Of a stretch of DNA of 64,000 nt, positions 16,363-27,219 are shown one piece after another. Origin of the DNA: an uncultured Eubacterium sp. (GTDB lineage: Bacteria; Bacillota; Clostridia; Lachnospirales; CAG-274). The stretch is from NCBI GenBank assembly GCA_900551755.1, contig URXK01000001.1, positions 62,001-126,000 on the forward strand. Direction: 5' to 3'. Numbering within the stretch: position 1 is the first letter of the stretch; the number at the start of each line of letters is the position of its first letter. The notes beneath the pieces were generated by a model, which worked only from the letters and a program-made list of their open reading frames with translations, was not told where the DNA came from and made no database searches. A program made the translations under genes and the position numbers.

Positions 16363-17286
16363 TTGTATAACAGAAAGGATTTGTTAGGCTTAAGAGATTT
16401 AAGTGCTGACGAAATAATGACTATACTTAATACTGCAAAGGAAATGAAAGAAAAAATAGATAATCCTGATTTAAGAACTAATATTCTTTCTAAGAGCAGT
16501 ATCGTAACTCTTTTTTATGAAAACAGTACAAGAACTAAAATGTCCTTTATGCTTGCTGGTGAATATCAGGGAGCTATTGTTAAGGATTTAGGTGTGGCAA
16601 CTAGTAGTGTTTCAAAGGGTGAAAGTCTTATTGACACAGGTGTTACTCTTGACCAGATGGGTACTAATGTAATGATTATAAGACACCAGATGACAGGTGC
16701 TGCACATATTCTTGCTAAAAATGTTAAGGCTAGTGTTATAAATGCTGGCGACGGTTCAAATGAGCATCCTACTCAGGCACTTCTTGACCTTTTCACTATT
16801 ATGGAAAGAAAGGGTAGCTTTGAAGGCTTAAAGGTTGTTATATTAGGTGATATTTCTCATTCAAGAGTTGCTAGAAGTAATGCCTTTGGTCTTACTAAAC
16901 TTGGTGCTAAGGTTACTCTTGCAGGACCTTCAACTCTTGTTAGTAGCTCAATGCAGAGTCTTGGTGTGCAGGTTAGCACTGATATTCCATCTGCTATTAG
17001 AGATGCTGATGTTGTTATGGGACTTAGAATACAGTTTGAAAGACAAAAGAATATGCCTTTCCCTAACTTAAGAGAGTATTCTAATCTTTTTGGTGTAAAT
17101 GATGAAATATTAAAATATGCTAAAAAGGATGTTCTTGTTATGCATCCAGGTCCTGTAAATAGAGGTGTTGAGCTTAGTACAGAAGTTATTGACGGCAAAC
17201 ATTCAGTTATTAATGTTCAGGTTAAAAACGGTGTTGCTGTTAGAATGGCTGTATTAAAACTTTTAACAGAGGCTAACAGAAAATAA
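16363..17286 (+). CDS. pyrB: Aspartate carbamoyltransferase, catalytic chain
   Basis: A 307-residue enzyme that makes carbamoyl-aspartate from aspartate and carbamoyl phosphate. The carbamoyl phosphate loop STRTKMSF (from residue 55) and HPTQALLD (from 135) are intact, and the length is standard. The start is TTG at 16363, preceded by AAGGAGG at 16348-16357. No pyrI regulatory chain gene follows; pyrC comes next after 13 nt. It is the first structural gene after the attenuator. Confidence 0.97.
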   Translation: MYNRKDLLGLRDLSADEIMTILNTAKEMKEKIDNPDLRTNILSKSSIVTLFYENSTRTKMSFMLAGEYQGAIVKDLGVATSSVSKGESLIDTGVTLDQMGTNVMIIRHQMTGAAHILAKNVKASVINAGDGSNEHPTQALLDLFTIMERKGSFEGLKVVILGDISHSRVARSNAFGLTKLGAKVTLAGPSTLVSSSMQSLGVQVSTDIPSAIRDADVVMGLRIQFERQKNMPFPNLREYSNLFGVNDEILKYAKKDVLVMHPGPVNRGVELSTEVIDGKHSVINVQVKNGVAVRMAVLKLLTEANRK

Positions 17287-17299
17287 GGGAGGGTTATTG

Positions 17300-18586
17300 A
17301 TGAGTAGTATTTTAATTAAAAAGGGTAGACTTGTTGACCCAAAGAATAATATTGATGCTATTAAAGATGTGCTTGTTGTTGACGGCAAGGTTGCTAAAAT
17401 TGAGGATAGCTTAAATGATAGTGCTGACAAGGTAATTGATGCATCAGGTCTTGTTGTTATGCCTGGCTTAATTGACCTTCACGTTCACTTTAGAGAGCCT
17501 GGCTATGAAAAGAAGGAAACTATAGCTACTGGTTCAAGAGCTGCTGCTATGGGTGGCTTTACAACTGTTTGTGCTATGCCTAACACAAACCCTGTTACTG
17601 ACAATGCTATTATGATTGAGTACGCTTTAAGCCCTAATAGAAATGCAGTAATTAATGTTCTTCCTATTGGTGCAATTACTAAGGGTCAAAAGAGTGAAGA
17701 ACTTGCAGATATTGGTCAAATGGCTGCTGCTGGTGCTTGTGCTTTATCTGAAGACGGCAAGTCTGTTTATGACCCAGCATTAATGAAAAATGCAATGAGA
17801 TATTCTAAAATGTTTAATCTCCCTATTTTTGACCACTGCGAAGAAATTACTCTTGCAAAGGGTTCAATGAATGCTGGTGACAGAGCTTCTATACTTGGTT
17901 TAAAGGGTATTGGCGATGACTCTGAAGAAATAATGGTATCAAGAGATATTATACTTGCTAAGACTACTGGTGCTAAACTTCATATTTGTCACATTAGTAC
18001 AGAAGGTAGTGTTGAGCAGGTTAAAAATGCTAAAGCAATGGGACTTCCTGTAACAGCTGAGGTTGCTCCACATCACTTTACTCTTTGTGATGAAGATATT
18101 AAGGATTATGACTCTAACTTTAAGATGAACCCACCTTTAAGAAGTCGTAAGGACCTTGAAATTATTAGACAGGCTATAAAGGACAATATTATAGAAGTAA
18201 TTGCTACTGACCACGCTCCTCATCACATTGATGATAAGAATTGCGAATTTGAAAAGGCAGCAAATGGTATAATAGGTCTTGAAACAAGTTTTGCTCTTTC
18301 TTACACAGAGCTTGTTGAAAGTGGCTTGATTTCATTTAGTGATATGTTAGCTAAAATGACATCAAATCCAGCAGATGTATTAGGCTGTGATAAGGGTCAG
18401 CTTGCTATTGGTGCAACAGCTGATATAGCTATAGCTGATATAGACAATAAATATACTATTGATGTAAACACAATGGTATCTAAGGCTAAAAACACTCCTT
18501 TTGGCGGTAGAGAAGTAAAGGGTAAAATACTTTACACTATTTGCGGCGGCGAGGTTGTTGTAGATAATGGTAAATTAACTAAATAG
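17300..18586 (+). CDS. pyrC: Dihydroorotase
   Basis: A 428-residue class I amidohydrolase that cyclises carbamoyl-aspartate to dihydroorotate. The metal-binding motif DLHVHFREPG (residues ~59-68) and the later ATDHAPH are present. The ATG at 17300 is preferred over the TTG one codon upstream, since GGGAGGG lies about 6 nt before it. It is 13 nt after pyrB and 10 nt before pyrF. Confidence 0.96.
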   Translation: MSSILIKKGRLVDPKNNIDAIKDVLVVDGKVAKIEDSLNDSADKVIDASGLVVMPGLIDLHVHFREPGYEKKETIATGSRAAAMGGFTTVCAMPNTNPVTDNAIMIEYALSPNRNAVINVLPIGAITKGQKSEELADIGQMAAAGACALSEDGKSVYDPALMKNAMRYSKMFNLPIFDHCEEITLAKGSMNAGDRASILGLKGIGDDSEEIMVSRDIILAKTTGAKLHICHISTEGSVEQVKNAKAMGLPVTAEVAPHHFTLCDEDIKDYDSNFKMNPPLRSRKDLEIIRQAIKDNIIEVIATDHAPHHIDDKNCEFEKAANGIIGLETSFALSYTELVESGLISFSDMLAKMTSNPADVLGCDKGQLAIGATADIAIADIDNKYTIDVNTMVSKAKNTPFGGREVKGKILYTICGGEVVVDNGKLTK

Positions 18587-18596
18587 GAGGAAAGAA

Positions 18597-19526
18597 ATGA
18601 TTATTGATAAGCTTATTGAAAAAATTAAGGCTACTGGTAATCCTACAGTTGTTGGTTTAGACCCTAGACTTAATTTTATTCCAAACTTTATTACTGAAAA
18701 ATATTATGCAAAATATGGCAATACTCCAAAGGCTGTAGCTAAGTCAATGTACAAGTTTAACAAGTGCATTATTGACGCTGTATATGACATTGTGCCTGCT
18801 GTAAAGCCACAAATTGCTATGTATGAAAGATACGGCATTGAAGGTTTAAAGGCTTATGACAAGACTTGTAAGTATGCTAAGAAAAAGGGTCTTATTGTTA
18901 TAGGTGATATAAAGAGAAGTGATATTGCTTCAACAGCTGAAGCATATTCTGACGGTCATATTGGCAAGGTTGATATTAACGGTTGTGAATATGATAGCTT
19001 TGCTCAGGATTTTATTACTTTAAATCCATACTTAGGTTCTGACTCAATTACTCCTTTCTTAAAGGATTGTGAGGCTTATGAAAAGGGCTTATTTGTACTT
19101 GCTAAAACTTCTAACCCTAACAGTGGTGAAATTCAGGATTTACTTGTTGACGGCACTCCTATTTATGAAAAGGTTGGTGCTTTAATTGAGAAGTGGGGCG
19201 AAAGCACAAGAGGTCAGTATGGCTTTAGTTCAGTAGGTGCTGTAGTTGGTGCTACTCACCCAGCACAGGCTAAGAGATTAAGAGAAGTTATGCCTCACAC
19301 ATTCTTCCTTGTACCTGGTTATGGTGCACAGGGTGGTAAGGCTGAGGATTTGGCAGTTTGCTTTAATGAGGACGGCTTAGGTGCTATTGTAAATTCTTCA
19401 AGAGGTATTATTGCTGCCCACACTAAGGACCAGTATAAGTCTTGTTACACAGATGAAAGAGATTTTGCTCTTGCTGCTAGACAGGCTTGTATAGATATGA
19501 AAAATGATTTAAGGAGATGTATTTAA
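18597..19526 (+). CDS. pyrF: Orotidine 5'-phosphate decarboxylase, type 2
   Basis: A 309-residue enzyme that converts OMP to UMP. VVGLDPRL near the N-terminus (residues ~18-25) and VIGDIKRSDIAST (~101-113), which carries the catalytic Asp-Lys pair, identify it. The ~300-residue length marks the longer type 2 family rather than the ~230-residue type. AGGAGG precedes the ATG. The next gene, carA, starts 2 nt after the stop. Confidence 0.96.
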   Translation: MIIDKLIEKIKATGNPTVVGLDPRLNFIPNFITEKYYAKYGNTPKAVAKSMYKFNKCIIDAVYDIVPAVKPQIAMYERYGIEGLKAYDKTCKYAKKKGLIVIGDIKRSDIASTAEAYSDGHIGKVDINGCEYDSFAQDFITLNPYLGSDSITPFLKDCEAYEKGLFVLAKTSNPNSGEIQDLLVDGTPIYEKVGALIEKWGESTRGQYGFSSVGAVVGATHPAQAKRLREVMPHTFFLVPGYGAQGGKAEDLAVCFNEDGLGAIVNSSRGIIAAHTKDQYKSCYTDERDFALAARQACIDMKNDLRRCI

Positions 19527-19528
19527 CC

Positions 19529-20617
19529 ATGAAAAAAACCATTAAAGCTGAGTTAATACTTGAAAATGGCGTTAAATTTAAGGGTAATGCATTTGGCTAT
19601 ATTAAGGAAACTGTTGGTGAAGTTGTTTTCACAACAGGTATGACAGGTTATCAGGAAACATTAACTGACCCTTCATTTGCTGGCCAGATTGTAACAATGA
19701 CTTATCCACTTATCGGTAACTATGGTATTAACCTTGAGGATATGGAAAGTAGAAAGCCTTTCTTAAAGGGTTTTATTGTAAGAGAAAAATGTGATGTTCC
19801 TAACAACTGGAGATGTGAAATGGACCTTGAGGACTTCCTTTATCAGAACAAGATTATGGGTCTTGAAGGCATTGACACAAGAGCTCTTACAAGAGTTTTA
19901 AGAGATAATGGTACTATGAGAGGTATCATTACTACTAGAGTTGATGACCTTACTCCTAGCCAGATTAAGCAGAAGTTTGATACTTATACTAATGCTTATG
20001 CTGTTAAGGAAGTTACTATTGATGAGCCTTACACTATTAGTGGTCCTAGCACTCATCTTGCAGTTTTAGACTGTGGTATTAAGCAGGGTATTTTAAGAGA
20101 TTTAGCTAAGAGAGGCTGCAAGTTAAGCGTATTCCCAGCTTTTACATCAGCTGAAGAAATGCTTGCTGTTAATCCAGATGCTATCTTCTTAGGCAATGGC
20201 CCTGGCGACCCTAAGGATATTCCTACAGTTATTGATACTGTTAAGACTCTTATTGACTCAGGTATTCCTGTACTTGGTATTTGTCTTGGTCACCAGCTTA
20301 TTAGTCTTGCTTTAGGTTGCAACACTAAGAGATTAAAGTTTGGTCACCACGGTGGAAATCACCCAGTTAAGGACTTAAAGACTGGCAGAGTATACATTAC
20401 AAGCCAGAACCACGAGTTCGTTGTTTGTGACTTAAATGATGATGTTGAGCCAACATTTATTAATGTAAATGATGGTAGTATTGAAGGTATCAGACATAAG
20501 ACTAAGCCTATTTATTCAGTTCAGTTCCACCCTGAGGCTAGTCCTGGACCTCTTGATACACAGGTATTATTTGATAGATTTTTAAAGATTATTGAGGAGG
20601 TGAAGACTCATGCCTAA
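19529..20617 (+). CDS. carA: Carbamoyl-phosphate synthase, small (glutaminase) subunit
   Basis: A 362-residue subunit supplying ammonia from glutamine to CarB. The N-terminal CPSase domain ([11 protein letters not shown]) is followed by a class I amidotransferase domain with nucleophile Cys252 in GICLGHQ and the FHPEASPGP motif carrying the catalytic His. The start is ATG 19529 ([10 protein letters not shown]); the in-frame ATG at 19517 abuts the AGGAG with no spacing and cannot be used. It overlaps carB by 8 nt. Confidence 0.96.
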   Translation: MKKTIKAELILENGVKFKGNAFGYIKETVGEVVFTTGMTGYQETLTDPSFAGQIVTMTYPLIGNYGINLEDMESRKPFLKGFIVREKCDVPNNWRCEMDLEDFLYQNKIMGLEGIDTRALTRVLRDNGTMRGIITTRVDDLTPSQIKQKFDTYTNAYAVKEVTIDEPYTISGPSTHLAVLDCGIKQGILRDLAKRGCKLSVFPAFTSAEEMLAVNPDAIFLGNGPGDPKDIPTVIDTVKTLIDSGIPVLGICLGHQLISLALGCNTKRLKFGHHGGNHPVKDLKTGRVYITSQNHEFVVCDLNDDVEPTFINVNDGSIEGIRHKTKPIYSVQFHPEASPGPLDTQVLFDRFLKIIEEVKTHA

Positions 20618-23600
20618 GGATAATTCCATAAAGAAGGTTTTAGTTATTGGTTCTGGTCCTATTGTTATCGGTCAGGCTGCAGAGTTTGACTACTCAGGTA
20701 CTCAGGCTTGCCAGTCACTTAAGGAGGAAGGTGTTGAGGTTGTTCTTGTAAACTCTAACCCTGCCACTATTATGACTGACCTTGGTATGGCACATTATAC
20801 TTATATTGAGCCTCTTACTATAGATTTTATTGAAAAGGTTATTGCTAAGGAAAGACCAGATAGTATCATCGCTGGTATGGGTGGTCAGACAGGTCTTAAC
20901 TTAAGCTGTGAATTATATGATGCTGGTATTCTTGACAAGTACAATGTTAGAGTTATCGGTACTTCTATTGACTCTATTAAAGAGGGTGAAGATAGAGATA
21001 GCTTTAAGCAGTTAATGGAAAGAACTAATCAGCCTATTGTTGAAAGTGATATTGTAACTGATGTTGAGTCTGCTGTTGATTTTGCTAACAAAATTGGTTA
21101 TCCAGTTATTGTAAGACCTGCTTATACACTTGGTGGTACAGGTGGTGGTATTGCAGCTACTGAACTTGAATTAAGAGAAATTTGTACTCAAGGTTTACAC
21201 CTTTCAAGAGTTGGTCAGGTACTTATTGAAAAGAGTATTGCTGGCTGGAAGGAAATTGAGTTTGAGGTAATGAGAGATGGTGCTGGCAACTGTATTACAG
21301 TTTGTAGTATGGAAAATGTTGACCCTGTTGGTGTACATACAGGCGATAGTATTGTAGTTGCACCTGCACAGACTTTATCAGACAGAGAATATCAGATGTT
21401 AAGAAGTGCTGCTATTAACATCATTAACTCAATTGAAATCAAGGGTGGTTGTAATGTACAGTTTGCATTAGACCCTAACAGCTATAATTATGCTGTTATC
21501 GAAATCAACCCTAGAGTTTCTCGTTCATCTGCTCTTGCATCTAAGGCAACTGGTTACCCTATTGCTAAGGTTGCTGCTAAGATTGCTTTAGGCTATAATC
21601 TTGATGAAATTAAAAATGCTGTAACTGGCAAGACATTTGCTTGCTTTGAGCCAACAATTGACTATGTTGTATTAAAGTTCCCAAGATGGCCATTTGATAA
21701 GTTCTTTGGTGCTAAGAGAACTCTTGGTACAAAGATGATGGCAACTGGTGAAATTATGTCAATTGGTAAGAGCTTTGAGGCTGCTTTATTAAAGGGTATC
21801 CGTTCTCTTGAAATCGGTCAGTATGGTCTTGAAAGAAAGAGTGCTAAGGGTCTTAGCCTTGATGAATTAAAGAAGAGAGTTGTTAAGCCTGATGATGAGA
21901 GATTATTCTATCTTGCAGAAATGTTAAGAAGAGGCTACAAGGTTGAAAAGGTTTGCCAGATTACTGGTATGGACTTATTCTTTATCCACAAGATTTACAA
22001 GATTGTTGAAATGGAAGAAACTCTTAAGGGTATGAAACTTGAGGACTTCAATGAAGAAAACTTAAGATACTTTAAGGAAATGGGCTTCTCTGATAAGGCT
22101 ATTAGTAAGTTTGTTGGTTGTATTCCACCTAGCATTTATGAATTGAGAAAGAAGTGGAATATTATGCCTGTATTTAAGATGGTTGATACTTGTGCAGGCG
22201 AGTTTGAGGCTGTTACTCCTTATTATTACTCAAGCTACGATAGCGAAACTGAGGTTGTTGTAAGTGATAAGAAGAAGGTAATGGTTATTGGTTCTGGTCC
22301 TATTAGAATTGGTCAGGGTATTGAGTTCGACTATTGTTCAGTTCATTCAATTATGGCTTTAAAGAAGGCTGGTATTGAAACAATTATTGTTAATAACAAC
22401 CCTGAAACTGTTTCTACAGACTTTGATACAGCTGATAAGCTTTACTTTGAACCTCTTACAGAAGAAGATGTATTAAATGTAGTTGAAACTGAAAAGCCAG
22501 ACGGTGTTATTCTTCAGTTTGGTGGTCAGACTGCAATTAAACTTGCAAACTTCTTTGACGAAATGAATATTCCTATCTTAGGTACATTACCAAAGCATAT
22601 TGATGAAGCTGAGGATAGAGAAAAGTTTGATGCTGTACTTGAAAAGCTTGGTATTGCTAGACCTAAGGGTAAGGGTGTATTTACTCTTAAGGAAGGTATT
22701 GAAACAGCTGAGGCTCTTGGTTATCCTGTACTTGTTAGACCTAGTTATGTATTAGGTGGTCAGGGTATGGAAATCACTCATAATGAGGAAGAACTTTCAC
22801 TTTACCTTAATGAGGCATTTGAAAGAGATAGCAAGAACCCTGTTCTTATTGATAGATATTTAAGCGGTAGAGAAATTGAAGTTGATGCTATTTGTGATGG
22901 TACTGATGTATTTATCCCTGGTATTATGGAGCATCTTGAAAGAGCTGGTGTTCACTCTGGTGATAGTATTTCAATTTACCCACCACAGCATATTTCTGAT
23001 GACATTAAGGAGCAAATTCTTGATGTAACTAAGAAACTTTCTATTGCTCTTAATGTAATTGGTATGGTTAATATTCAGTTTATTGAGTTTAAGGGTGAGC
23101 TTAACATTATCGAAGTAAATCCTCGTTCTTCAAGAACTGTACCTTATATTACTAAGGTTACTGGTGTACCTGTTATTGATGTTGCTACTAGAGTTATGCT
23201 TGGTGACAAACTTGCTGATATGGGTTATAAGACTGGTATCGGTTCTGAACCAGATGTTGTTGCTGTTAAGGTTCCTGTATTCTCAACTGAAAAGCTTCCA
23301 CAGGTTGAAGTTAGTTTAGGACCTGAAATGAGGTCTACTGGTGAAGTTTTAGGTGTAGGTAAAAATCTTGAAAATGCACTTTATAAGGGCTTTATTGCTG
23401 CTGGTATGACTGTTCCTACAGCAGGTAGCACTATTCTTGCAACTATTTCTAGCAAGGACCACGATGAATTTGTTAAACTTGCTAAGAAGTGTGTTGAACT
23501 TGGTTGTAACTTCCTTGCTACAAAGGGTACAGCTAAGGCTTTAAATGACAACGGTATTAAGTGCAAGGTTGTTAAGAAGATTAGTGAAGGCGTTCCTAAT

Positions 23601-23834
23601 ATTATTGATACTATTAGAAGTGGTGTTGTTGATTTAGCTGTTGATATTCCTAAGAAGGCTAATGATACTCATTCTGATGGCTTTAAGATTAGAAGAACTG
23701 CTGTTGAAAGTGATGTAACTCTTATTACTGCTATGGATACATTTGCTGCTATGGTTGAAGTTATGGGTAAGGATATTGACCAGAGTAAGCTTGATATATT
23801 CGATATTAATAGAGATATGAGAGAAGAAAAGTAA
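20610..23834 (+). CDS. carB: Carbamoyl-phosphate synthase, large subunit
   Basis: A 1074-residue enzyme of standard length. It has two homologous ATP-grasp halves, each opening with a VIGSGPI(V/R)IGQ motif (residues ~11 and ~558), an oligomerisation region between them, and a C-terminal MGS-like allosteric domain from ~935. Carbamoyl phosphate feeds PyrB in the same operon and also arginine synthesis. The ATG overlaps the end of carA, implying coupled translation for 1:1 subunits. A strong terminator follows. pyrD/pyrK and pyrE are absent from this operon. Confidence 0.97.
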   Translation: MPKDNSIKKVLVIGSGPIVIGQAAEFDYSGTQACQSLKEEGVEVVLVNSNPATIMTDLGMAHYTYIEPLTIDFIEKVIAKERPDSIIAGMGGQTGLNLSCELYDAGILDKYNVRVIGTSIDSIKEGEDRDSFKQLMERTNQPIVESDIVTDVESAVDFANKIGYPVIVRPAYTLGGTGGGIAATELELREICTQGLHLSRVGQVLIEKSIAGWKEIEFEVMRDGAGNCITVCSMENVDPVGVHTGDSIVVAPAQTLSDREYQMLRSAAINIINSIEIKGGCNVQFALDPNSYNYAVIEINPRVSRSSALASKATGYPIAKVAAKIALGYNLDEIKNAVTGKTFACFEPTIDYVVLKFPRWPFDKFFGAKRTLGTKMMATGEIMSIGKSFEAALLKGIRSLEIGQYGLERKSAKGLSLDELKKRVVKPDDERLFYLAEMLRRGYKVEKVCQITGMDLFFIHKIYKIVEMEETLKGMKLEDFNEENLRYFKEMGFSDKAISKFVGCIPPSIYELRKKWNIMPVFKMVDTCAGEFEAVTPYYYSSYDSETEVVVSDKKKVMVIGSGPIRIGQGIEFDYCSVHSIMALKKAGIETIIVNNNPETVSTDFDTADKLYFEPLTEEDVLNVVETEKPDGVILQFGGQTAIKLANFFDEMNIPILGTLPKHIDEAEDREKFDAVLEKLGIARPKGKGVFTLKEGIETAEALGYPVLVRPSYVLGGQGMEITHNEEELSLYLNEAFERDSKNPVLIDRYLSGREIEVDAICDGTDVFIPGIMEHLERAGVHSGDSISIYPPQHISDDIKEQILDVTKKLSIALNVIGMVNIQFIEFKGELNIIEVNPRSSRTVPYITKVTGVPVIDVATRVMLGDKLADMGYKTGIGSEPDVVAVKVPVFSTEKLPQVEVSLGPEMRSTGEVLGVGKNLENALYKGFIAAGMTVPTAGSTILATISSKDHDEFVKLAKKCVELGCNFLATKGTAKALNDNGIKCKVVKKISEGVPNIIDTIRSGVVDLAVDIPKKANDTHSDGFKIRRTAVESDVTLITAMDTFAAMVEVMGKDIDQSKLDIFDINRDMREEK

Positions 23835-23854
23835 TTTTTCTGAAGTTTATTTAA

Positions 23855-23879
23855 GGGAGAGCGAGGCTCTCCCTTTTTT
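23855..23879 (+). terminator. Terminator of the pyr operon
   Basis: GGGAGAGC and GCTCTCCC form an 8-bp stem with a GAG loop, followed by six T. Confidence 0.9.
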
Positions 23880-23899
23880 GTATGTGTATGTTGTGACCT

Positions 23900-24530
23900 A
23901 TTAGTTAGTAAGCTGACAGCTCCCTTAGAAGTGGAGCTAAAGGGTTAATATTTAGTTGTACTTGTAACAACTGCGAATGGGTTCATTTGTAGGGGCGAGC
24001 ATTGCTCGTCCTTTAAGCTATTGTATATAATGAATGGGTGGGTTGTAGGAGTGAACATCAGCATTTTTGCTATGCAAAAACCAATCTTTCAGTGCAATAT
24101 ATTCGTCTGTTAATTAGTTAATTGTAGTAGTTACATTGGGCGAACACTGTTCGCCCCTACAAGTAAGGTGTACAATTGTTTATAGGGCAATAACATTTAC
24201 CTTCCCTTATAAGGAAGGTGGCAACGGAAGGTTGACGGAAGGGTTTCCGGTATTTAGTACTTATTATTTAAAGATAGAACCCCCTCAGTCAGCAAGCTGA
24301 CAGCCCCCCTAGGAGTGGAGCTAAAGGGTTAATATTTAGTTGTACTTGTAACAACTGCGAATGGGTTCATTTGTAGGGGCGAGCATTGCTCGTCCTTTAA
24401 GCTATTGTATATAATGAACAGATAGGTTGTAGGAGTGAACATCAGCATTTTTGCTACGCAAAAACCAATCCTACGGATTTGCCCATAAATCTTTCAGTGC
24501 AATACGCTTGTCCTTTATAACTTAAACTAT
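23900..24530. repeat. Composite intergenic repeat, about 1.6 copies of a 384-bp unit
   Basis: The stretch from about 23911 recurs from about 24295 with few differences (384-bp offset). Modules in order are an AGCTGACAGCTCC...GGAGCT hairpin block, a GGGGCGAGCATTGCTCG palindrome, a GGGCGAACACTGTTCGCCC palindrome, and a CCTTCCCTTATAAGGAAGG palindrome. Related modules occur at 29133-29880. No gene is visible in this 700-bp gap. Confidence 0.85.
23987..24162. mobile_element. MITE-like element with 12-bp terminal inverted repeats
   Basis: TTGTAGGGGCGA (23987-23998) and TCGCCCCTACAA (24151-24162) are perfect inverted copies bounding 176 bp with no coding capacity. Shorter relatives with identical ends occur at 29226 and 29528. 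No transposase or clear target duplication was identified. Confidence 0.5.
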
Positions 24531-24543
24531 TTATCCTATCAAA

Positions 24544-25161
24544 CTAAAAATTATCATCTAATTCAACATTAACCATTTCACCGGTTATAGGGTGATTAAA
24601 AACTAACTTACAAGCACAAAGAGCAGGTGTAACACCTCTTTTATGTTTAAATTGGCTATTATATTTAACATCACCCCAAAGAGGAGCATTTATTGAAGCA
24701 AACTGCACTCGTATTTGATGATGTCTACCGGTTTTTAAATTAATTTCAACTTTATTTACATCTTTCCTTTTTTCTATTAATTTATAATCAAGAATAGCAA
24801 TTTTACTTCCCGCAGTACCTTTATTTACTATTTTAGAAATATTAAGTCTACTATTTTTCATTAAATAACTTTCAATGTGTCCCTCATTTTCAACATTGCC
24901 ACAAACTAATGCGTGATATATTTTTGTTATGCTATGTTCTTGTACCATTTTTGTTAGTTTATCAGCAGTATTTTTATCTTTAGCAAATAACACCAATCCT
25001 TTAACAGGTCTATCTAATCTAGTTAATATATACACATCATTTTTAGTATGTGCCTTTGCTTGGTCACTTAGGCTTTCAACTCCACTTTGGTCAGGTTGTG
25101 AAGGTTGTCCTGGGGCTTTATTAGCTATTAATATATATTTATCTTCAAATAAAATTTCCAT
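24544..25161 (-). CDS. RluA-family RNA pseudouridine synthase
   Basis: A 205-residue protein, a minimal member lacking an S4 domain. The catalytic motif RLDRPVKGLVLFAK (residues ~47-60) supplies the active aspartate, and ITKIYHALVCG and GRHHQIRVQFA are further family motifs. It isomerises uridine in rRNA or tRNA; the target base cannot be told. AGGTG lies upstream of the ATG at 25161. It is divergent to spoIIE and its end borders the repeat region. Confidence 0.88.
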   Translation of the reverse strand: MEILFEDKYILIANKAPGQPSQPDQSGVESLSDQAKAHTKNDVYILTRLDRPVKGLVLFAKDKNTADKLTKMVQEHSITKIYHALVCGNVENEGHIESYLMKNSRLNISKIVNKGTAGSKIAILDYKLIEKRKDVNKVEINLKTGRHHQIRVQFASINAPLWGDVKYNSQFKHKRGVTPALCACKLVFNHPITGEMVNVELDDNF

Positions 25162-25254
25162 AAGTTCACCTCATTTATATTTTATTAAAATCATAATTGA
25201 AAAGTAAAACAATGTCAATATTTCAATTAAAGTTTTTTTTAACACTGTGACTCC

Positions 25255-25288
25255 TTCGACAAATAAGCGTTGGTCAAAATATTATACT
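25255..25288 (+). promoter_or_regulatory. spoIIE promoter with Spo0A box
   Basis: TTCGACA (25255-25261) is a perfect reverse-orientation Spo0A box. A sigma-A -10 TATACT lies at 25283-25288 with no good -35 hexamer, so the box covers the -35 region. Known Spo0A-activated promoters, including Bacillus spoIIE, have this layout. Confidence 0.65.
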
Positions 25289-25313
25289 AGCTTATGTAAG
25301 GAGGTTAAGACAA

Positions 25314-27152
25314 ATGACAAACAAAATGAGGGAGTGGGCTAAAAGCTATAGACTAACCTATGGTGTCATAGCCTTTATGCTGGGGCGTTTGGAATTTTTT
25401 GGTGTAGTCAATCCTATAATTATTGGTTATGCCTCTGTATTTTGTTACAAGTCGGGGTTTTATACAATAATTATATCGTCAATACTTGGCTTATTAACGG
25501 TTACAGGCGATATGTACATATCTCGCTATATTATTGCTTTATTAATAATGAGCATTTTTCATATATTAGGTACTGACAAATACAAGCAGGGTTATACGGC
25601 TGGTCTTGCAATTCTTACTGGTGGCTTAATGTTTGCTATGTATTATGATTTTTCGTTGTTTTTTGCAATGATGTCGGTGGTGGAAGCAGTTTTAGCAGTT
25701 GCTCTCAATACTATTCTGCGTGAAAATATTGGGTTTCTCAATATTATTGATGTAGAAGCCAACCAAACTGAGGAATATCCTAAAGAGGTTCAGAGGATTG
25801 TTGGGGAAAGGTTGAAAACTGTTGCTGCTGCCTTTGAAAGAGTATCTAAAAGTTGTCAAAGGGCTTATCAAGCTGTTATTCCTGATAATAGTGATGAAGA
25901 AAAGCGAGAAATATTTGACAAAATAACAGAAATTAGCTGTAAGGGTTGCTCTAATGTGGAGAACTGTTGGCACAAAAATTGCGTTAGCACTTATAAATCA
26001 ATTTATAAGGCAATAGGCATTTGGCTTGAAAGGGGAGAAATAAGCAAAGATGCTTTAAGTGATACATTTATTGCAGAGTGTAGTAGGTGGAATAAAATTG
26101 TTACCTCTGCCAATGGATATATTCAAATGTATAGAGAGCAAGTTATATGGCGTGAGAGAATAAAAAGTGTAAAATTGTTGGCAGTTCAGCAATTATCTGA
26201 TGCAAGCAGAGTAATTGAGGGATTGATGGAAGAAGTTACACAAAATATGAATATTGACCGAGAATTAAGCACTAAAATATATAAGGGTCTTACAAAAAAA
26301 ATGGTAGAAAGTGCAGTTGCTCTTTATATTAATAATAGGTTGGAAATTTATATTACATTAAAAAATTGTCACAATTGCAATAGTTGTAATAATAGTATAA
26401 TTCCTAGGTTAAGAGAAATACTTGATATGGACTTTGTTAATGTTAATAAAAGCTGTGTTATTGAAAACAAGACCTGTGTGTTGCATCTTGTGGAAAAGCC
26501 TAGATTAAGATTAAATATATATTCTAACGGAGTGCATAAAGAGAATAGTGAAATTTCTGGTGATAGTTATACATATTTGCAACTTGATAAGGGCAAATAT
26601 TTGCTGGCTTTAGCTGACGGTATGGGTAGTGGAGAGTTGGCAAGAGAGGAAAGTGCTGCTTCTATTGAAATGTATGAGGATTTTGCATCGGCAGGATTTA
26701 ATAGAGAAACTATTTTAGAGGCTATTAATTCTGTTCTTCTTCTTGATGAAGGTAGGGAGTGTTTTTCTACTCTTGATATTTGCACTGTAGATTTGTATAG
26801 CGGTGAGGCAGAATTTATTAAAATTGGAGCTGTTTCAACATTTATAGCAAAGGGGAGAAATGTTGAAGTTCTTAGTTCATCATCTTTGCCTGTTGGTATA
26901 TTGGGCAAGGTTGACAGAGAAATTTTTAATAAAACCCTTGCCAAAGGTGATATAATCGTAATGCTAACTGACGGGGTAATTGACTCAAGAGGTGGCTCTA
27001 TTAGGAGTGAGGATTGGATTAAATCTGCTATTAAAGAAAGACGAGATAATAACCCTAAGCATATTGCAGAGGATTTGCTAAATAAAGCTAAGGAAAATTA
27101 TAACGGTACTATTAAAGATGATATGACTGTTCTTGTGGCTGTAGTTGTGTAA
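25314..27152 (+). CDS. spoIIE: Stage II sporulation protein E (shortened)
   Basis: A 612-residue phosphatase that dephosphorylates SpoIIAA and so activates the first forespore sigma factor, sigma-F. About five or six membrane helices lie in residues 10-145, a middle region follows with two cysteine clusters (CKGCSNVENC and CHNCNSC), and a C-terminal PP2C domain starts near residue 415 (ALADGMGSG near 433-441; MLTDGV). Bacillus SpoIIE is about 830 residues with ten helices, so the membrane part is shortened. AAGGAGG precedes the ATG. Proximity to tilS and hpt matches the usual Firmicutes neighbourhood. Confidence 0.9.
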   Translation: MTNKMREWAKSYRLTYGVIAFMLGRLEFFGVVNPIIIGYASVFCYKSGFYTIIISSILGLLTVTGDMYISRYIIALLIMSIFHILGTDKYKQGYTAGLAILTGGLMFAMYYDFSLFFAMMSVVEAVLAVALNTILRENIGFLNIIDVEANQTEEYPKEVQRIVGERLKTVAAAFERVSKSCQRAYQAVIPDNSDEEKREIFDKITEISCKGCSNVENCWHKNCVSTYKSIYKAIGIWLERGEISKDALSDTFIAECSRWNKIVTSANGYIQMYREQVIWRERIKSVKLLAVQQLSDASRVIEGLMEEVTQNMNIDRELSTKIYKGLTKKMVESAVALYINNRLEIYITLKNCHNCNSCNNSIIPRLREILDMDFVNVNKSCVIENKTCVLHLVEKPRLRLNIYSNGVHKENSEISGDSYTYLQLDKGKYLLALADGMGSGELAREESAASIEMYEDFASAGFNRETILEAINSVLLLDEGRECFSTLDICTVDLYSGEAEFIKIGAVSTFIAKGRNVEVLSSSSLPVGILGKVDREIFNKTLAKGDIIVMLTDGVIDSRGGSIRSEDWIKSAIKERRDNNPKHIAEDLLNKAKENYNGTIKDDMTVLVAVVV

Positions 27153-27158
27153 TAAAAT

Positions 27159-27201
27159 AGGACTGCAACAAATTAATATAAAAGTCAATTGTTGCAGTCC
27201 T
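27159..27201. terminator. Hairpin between spoIIE and hpt
   Basis: AGGACTGCAACA (27159-27170) and TGTTGCAGTCCT (27190-27201) are perfect 12-bp complements between convergent genes. T-runs are modest on both sides. Confidence 0.7.
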
Positions 27202-27219
27202 TTAAGTTAATTATATTTT

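Noticed and set aside
19517..19528. carA start at ATG 19517
   Set aside because: The ribosome binding site abuts this ATG directly; ATG 19529 has proper spacing and the typical N-terminus.
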